Part shown: positions 41,109 to 41,499 of the stretch, in pieces
Position numbering within the stretch: position 1 is the first letter of the stretch
Layout: every line of letters starts with the position of its first letter
Source: a virus
IMG/VR virus record: IMGVR_UViG_3300008113_006810
Location: 1-41,499 of that record
Reading direction: 5' to 3' (one strand)
Length of the DNA: 41,499 nt
Position numbers and translations under genes: made by a program
The notes under the pieces: generated by a model
The model's database searches: none
Told to the model about the DNA's origin: nothing
Seen by the model: the letters and a program-made list of their open reading frames with translations, nothing else

Positions 41109-41499
41109 ACTTCGTAAGTAGCAGAATTGCCAGCATGTTCAAAAACTTCTACTGAACGTAGACGAACACCTGCGCCTACCGGATAACGTGCTTCGAACAC
41201 ACGACCATCTGGGTGTGTCCAGCCTCGTCCTTCTTTGTATGCTTCTAATATTTCATTCATAACACGATAGGCCAGTTCTGCAAACTTCTCACAGCCCACA
41301 GCTTCAACGACCCGAAGGTCAATGATACCCATGTTTTTGAAGCCGCCTTGAATTTTGTTTAGTTCAATGAATGTTTTATATTCTGGATCGTCTTTGGCAA
41401 TAACTGTAGTATGATCGAATTGCCATTCACTCCATTCTTTAAAGGCTTTGAGTCCTCCAAAGTCCATGACCCAGTTACGGTCATCAAGTGTTTCGCTTT
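41105..41499 (-). CDS. queD: QueD-like 6-pyruvoyl-tetrahydropterin synthase family protein, partial
   Basis: The reading frame is open through the right end, so the N-terminus is missing. The 131 visible codons begin SETLDDRNWVMDFGGLKAF, then FDHTTVIAKDDPEYKTF, typical of the family core (DxxGxVxDFxxLK and LDH). GVRLRSVEVFEHAGNSATYE near the end matches the family C-terminus. QueD makes 6-carboxy-tetrahydropterin, an early step to preQ0/7-deazaguanine, which phages use to protect DNA from host nucleases. Zinc-binding His residues near the N-terminus are outside the window. Confidence 0.8.
   Translation of the reverse strand, partial: SETLDDRNWVMDFGGLKAFKEWSEWQFDHTTVIAKDDPEYKTFIELNKIQGGFKNMGIIDLRVVEAVGCEKFAELAYRVMNEILEAYKEGRGWTHPDGRVFEARYPVGAGVRLRSVEVFEHAGNSATYEV

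Overview
The window looks like part of the genome of a T4-like marine (or freshwater) myovirus that infects an AT-rich Gram-negative bacterium. The evidence is a T4 gp44-type sliding-clamp-loader ATPase, a GroES-like co-chaperonin of the gp31 kind, PhoH, a series of very large tail-fibre-like proteins, a GH19 endolysin with Rz/Rz1-type spanins, densely packed genes with many 4-base ATGA overlaps, and low GC. The outer-membrane spanin implies a Gram-negative host. The SUF proteins have an alphaproteobacterial feel, but the host cannot be fixed from this sequence. The right end cuts through a gene and the left end stops just after one, so this is a fragment.

Layout. Almost everything is on the minus strand and is best read from right to left. 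41.5-40.9 kb: a QueD-like gene (partial) and a small membrane protein. 40.85-39.96 kb: a UvsE/UVDE-type UV endonuclease broken by an internal deletion and frameshift. 39.9-39.6 kb (plus strand): an Ala-Lys-Pro histone-H1-like protein. 39.5-34.06 kb: a compact, complete SUF iron-sulfur cluster assembly operon in the order sufB-grxD-sufC-sufD-sufS-sufE-sufT-sufA. 33.8-34.06 kb (plus): a small zinc-ribbon protein. 33.7-10.65 kb: about 23 kb of tail-fibre or other virion structural genes, including a 3412-residue protein. 10.6-9.0 kb: an early-type cluster (fragment resembling DNA polymerase III alpha, small protein, GroES-like protein, MazG-like pyrophosphatase). 8.97-6.47 kb: membrane protein, cytidylyltransferase-like protein, clamp loader, 7Fe ferredoxin, DUF2452-like protein. 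5.7-6.4 kb (plus): phoH. 5.6-0.93 kb: two conserved unknowns, then a lysis cassette (endolysin, i-spanin, o-spanin, two membrane proteins, lipoproteins). 0.87-0 kb: a DnaJ/CbpA-type co-chaperone.

Two things stand out. First, the phage carries what looks like a self-sufficient Fe-S cluster factory: sulfur donor (SufS and SufE), scaffold (SufBCD), carriers (SufA, monothiol glutaredoxin, SufT), and a plausible client, a 7Fe ferredoxin, elsewhere in the window. Second, module boundaries carry near-perfect sigma70 promoters (TTGACA, exactly 17 bases, TATAAT). At three of the five, the promoter is fused to a terminator-like hairpin: at 0.9 and 9.0 kb the hexaloop is exactly the -35 box, and at 40.9 kb the loop contains the -10 box. 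At three of the five (dnaJ, pol III-like, sufB) the -10 box ends only 6-7 bases before the ATG, predicting leaderless mRNAs. The phage therefore seems to hand early and auxiliary modules to the host RNA polymerase through terminator-promoter chimeras, while the structural and lysis modules have TAAATA-type late-promoter candidates instead.

Two reading frames are broken (a tail-fibre gene near 20.92 kb and uvsE near 40.65 kb). No tRNA, insertion sequence or CRISPR array was seen. No stretch over 300 bases lacks a gene; the apparent gap at 20.68-20.91 kb is coding in a shifted frame.
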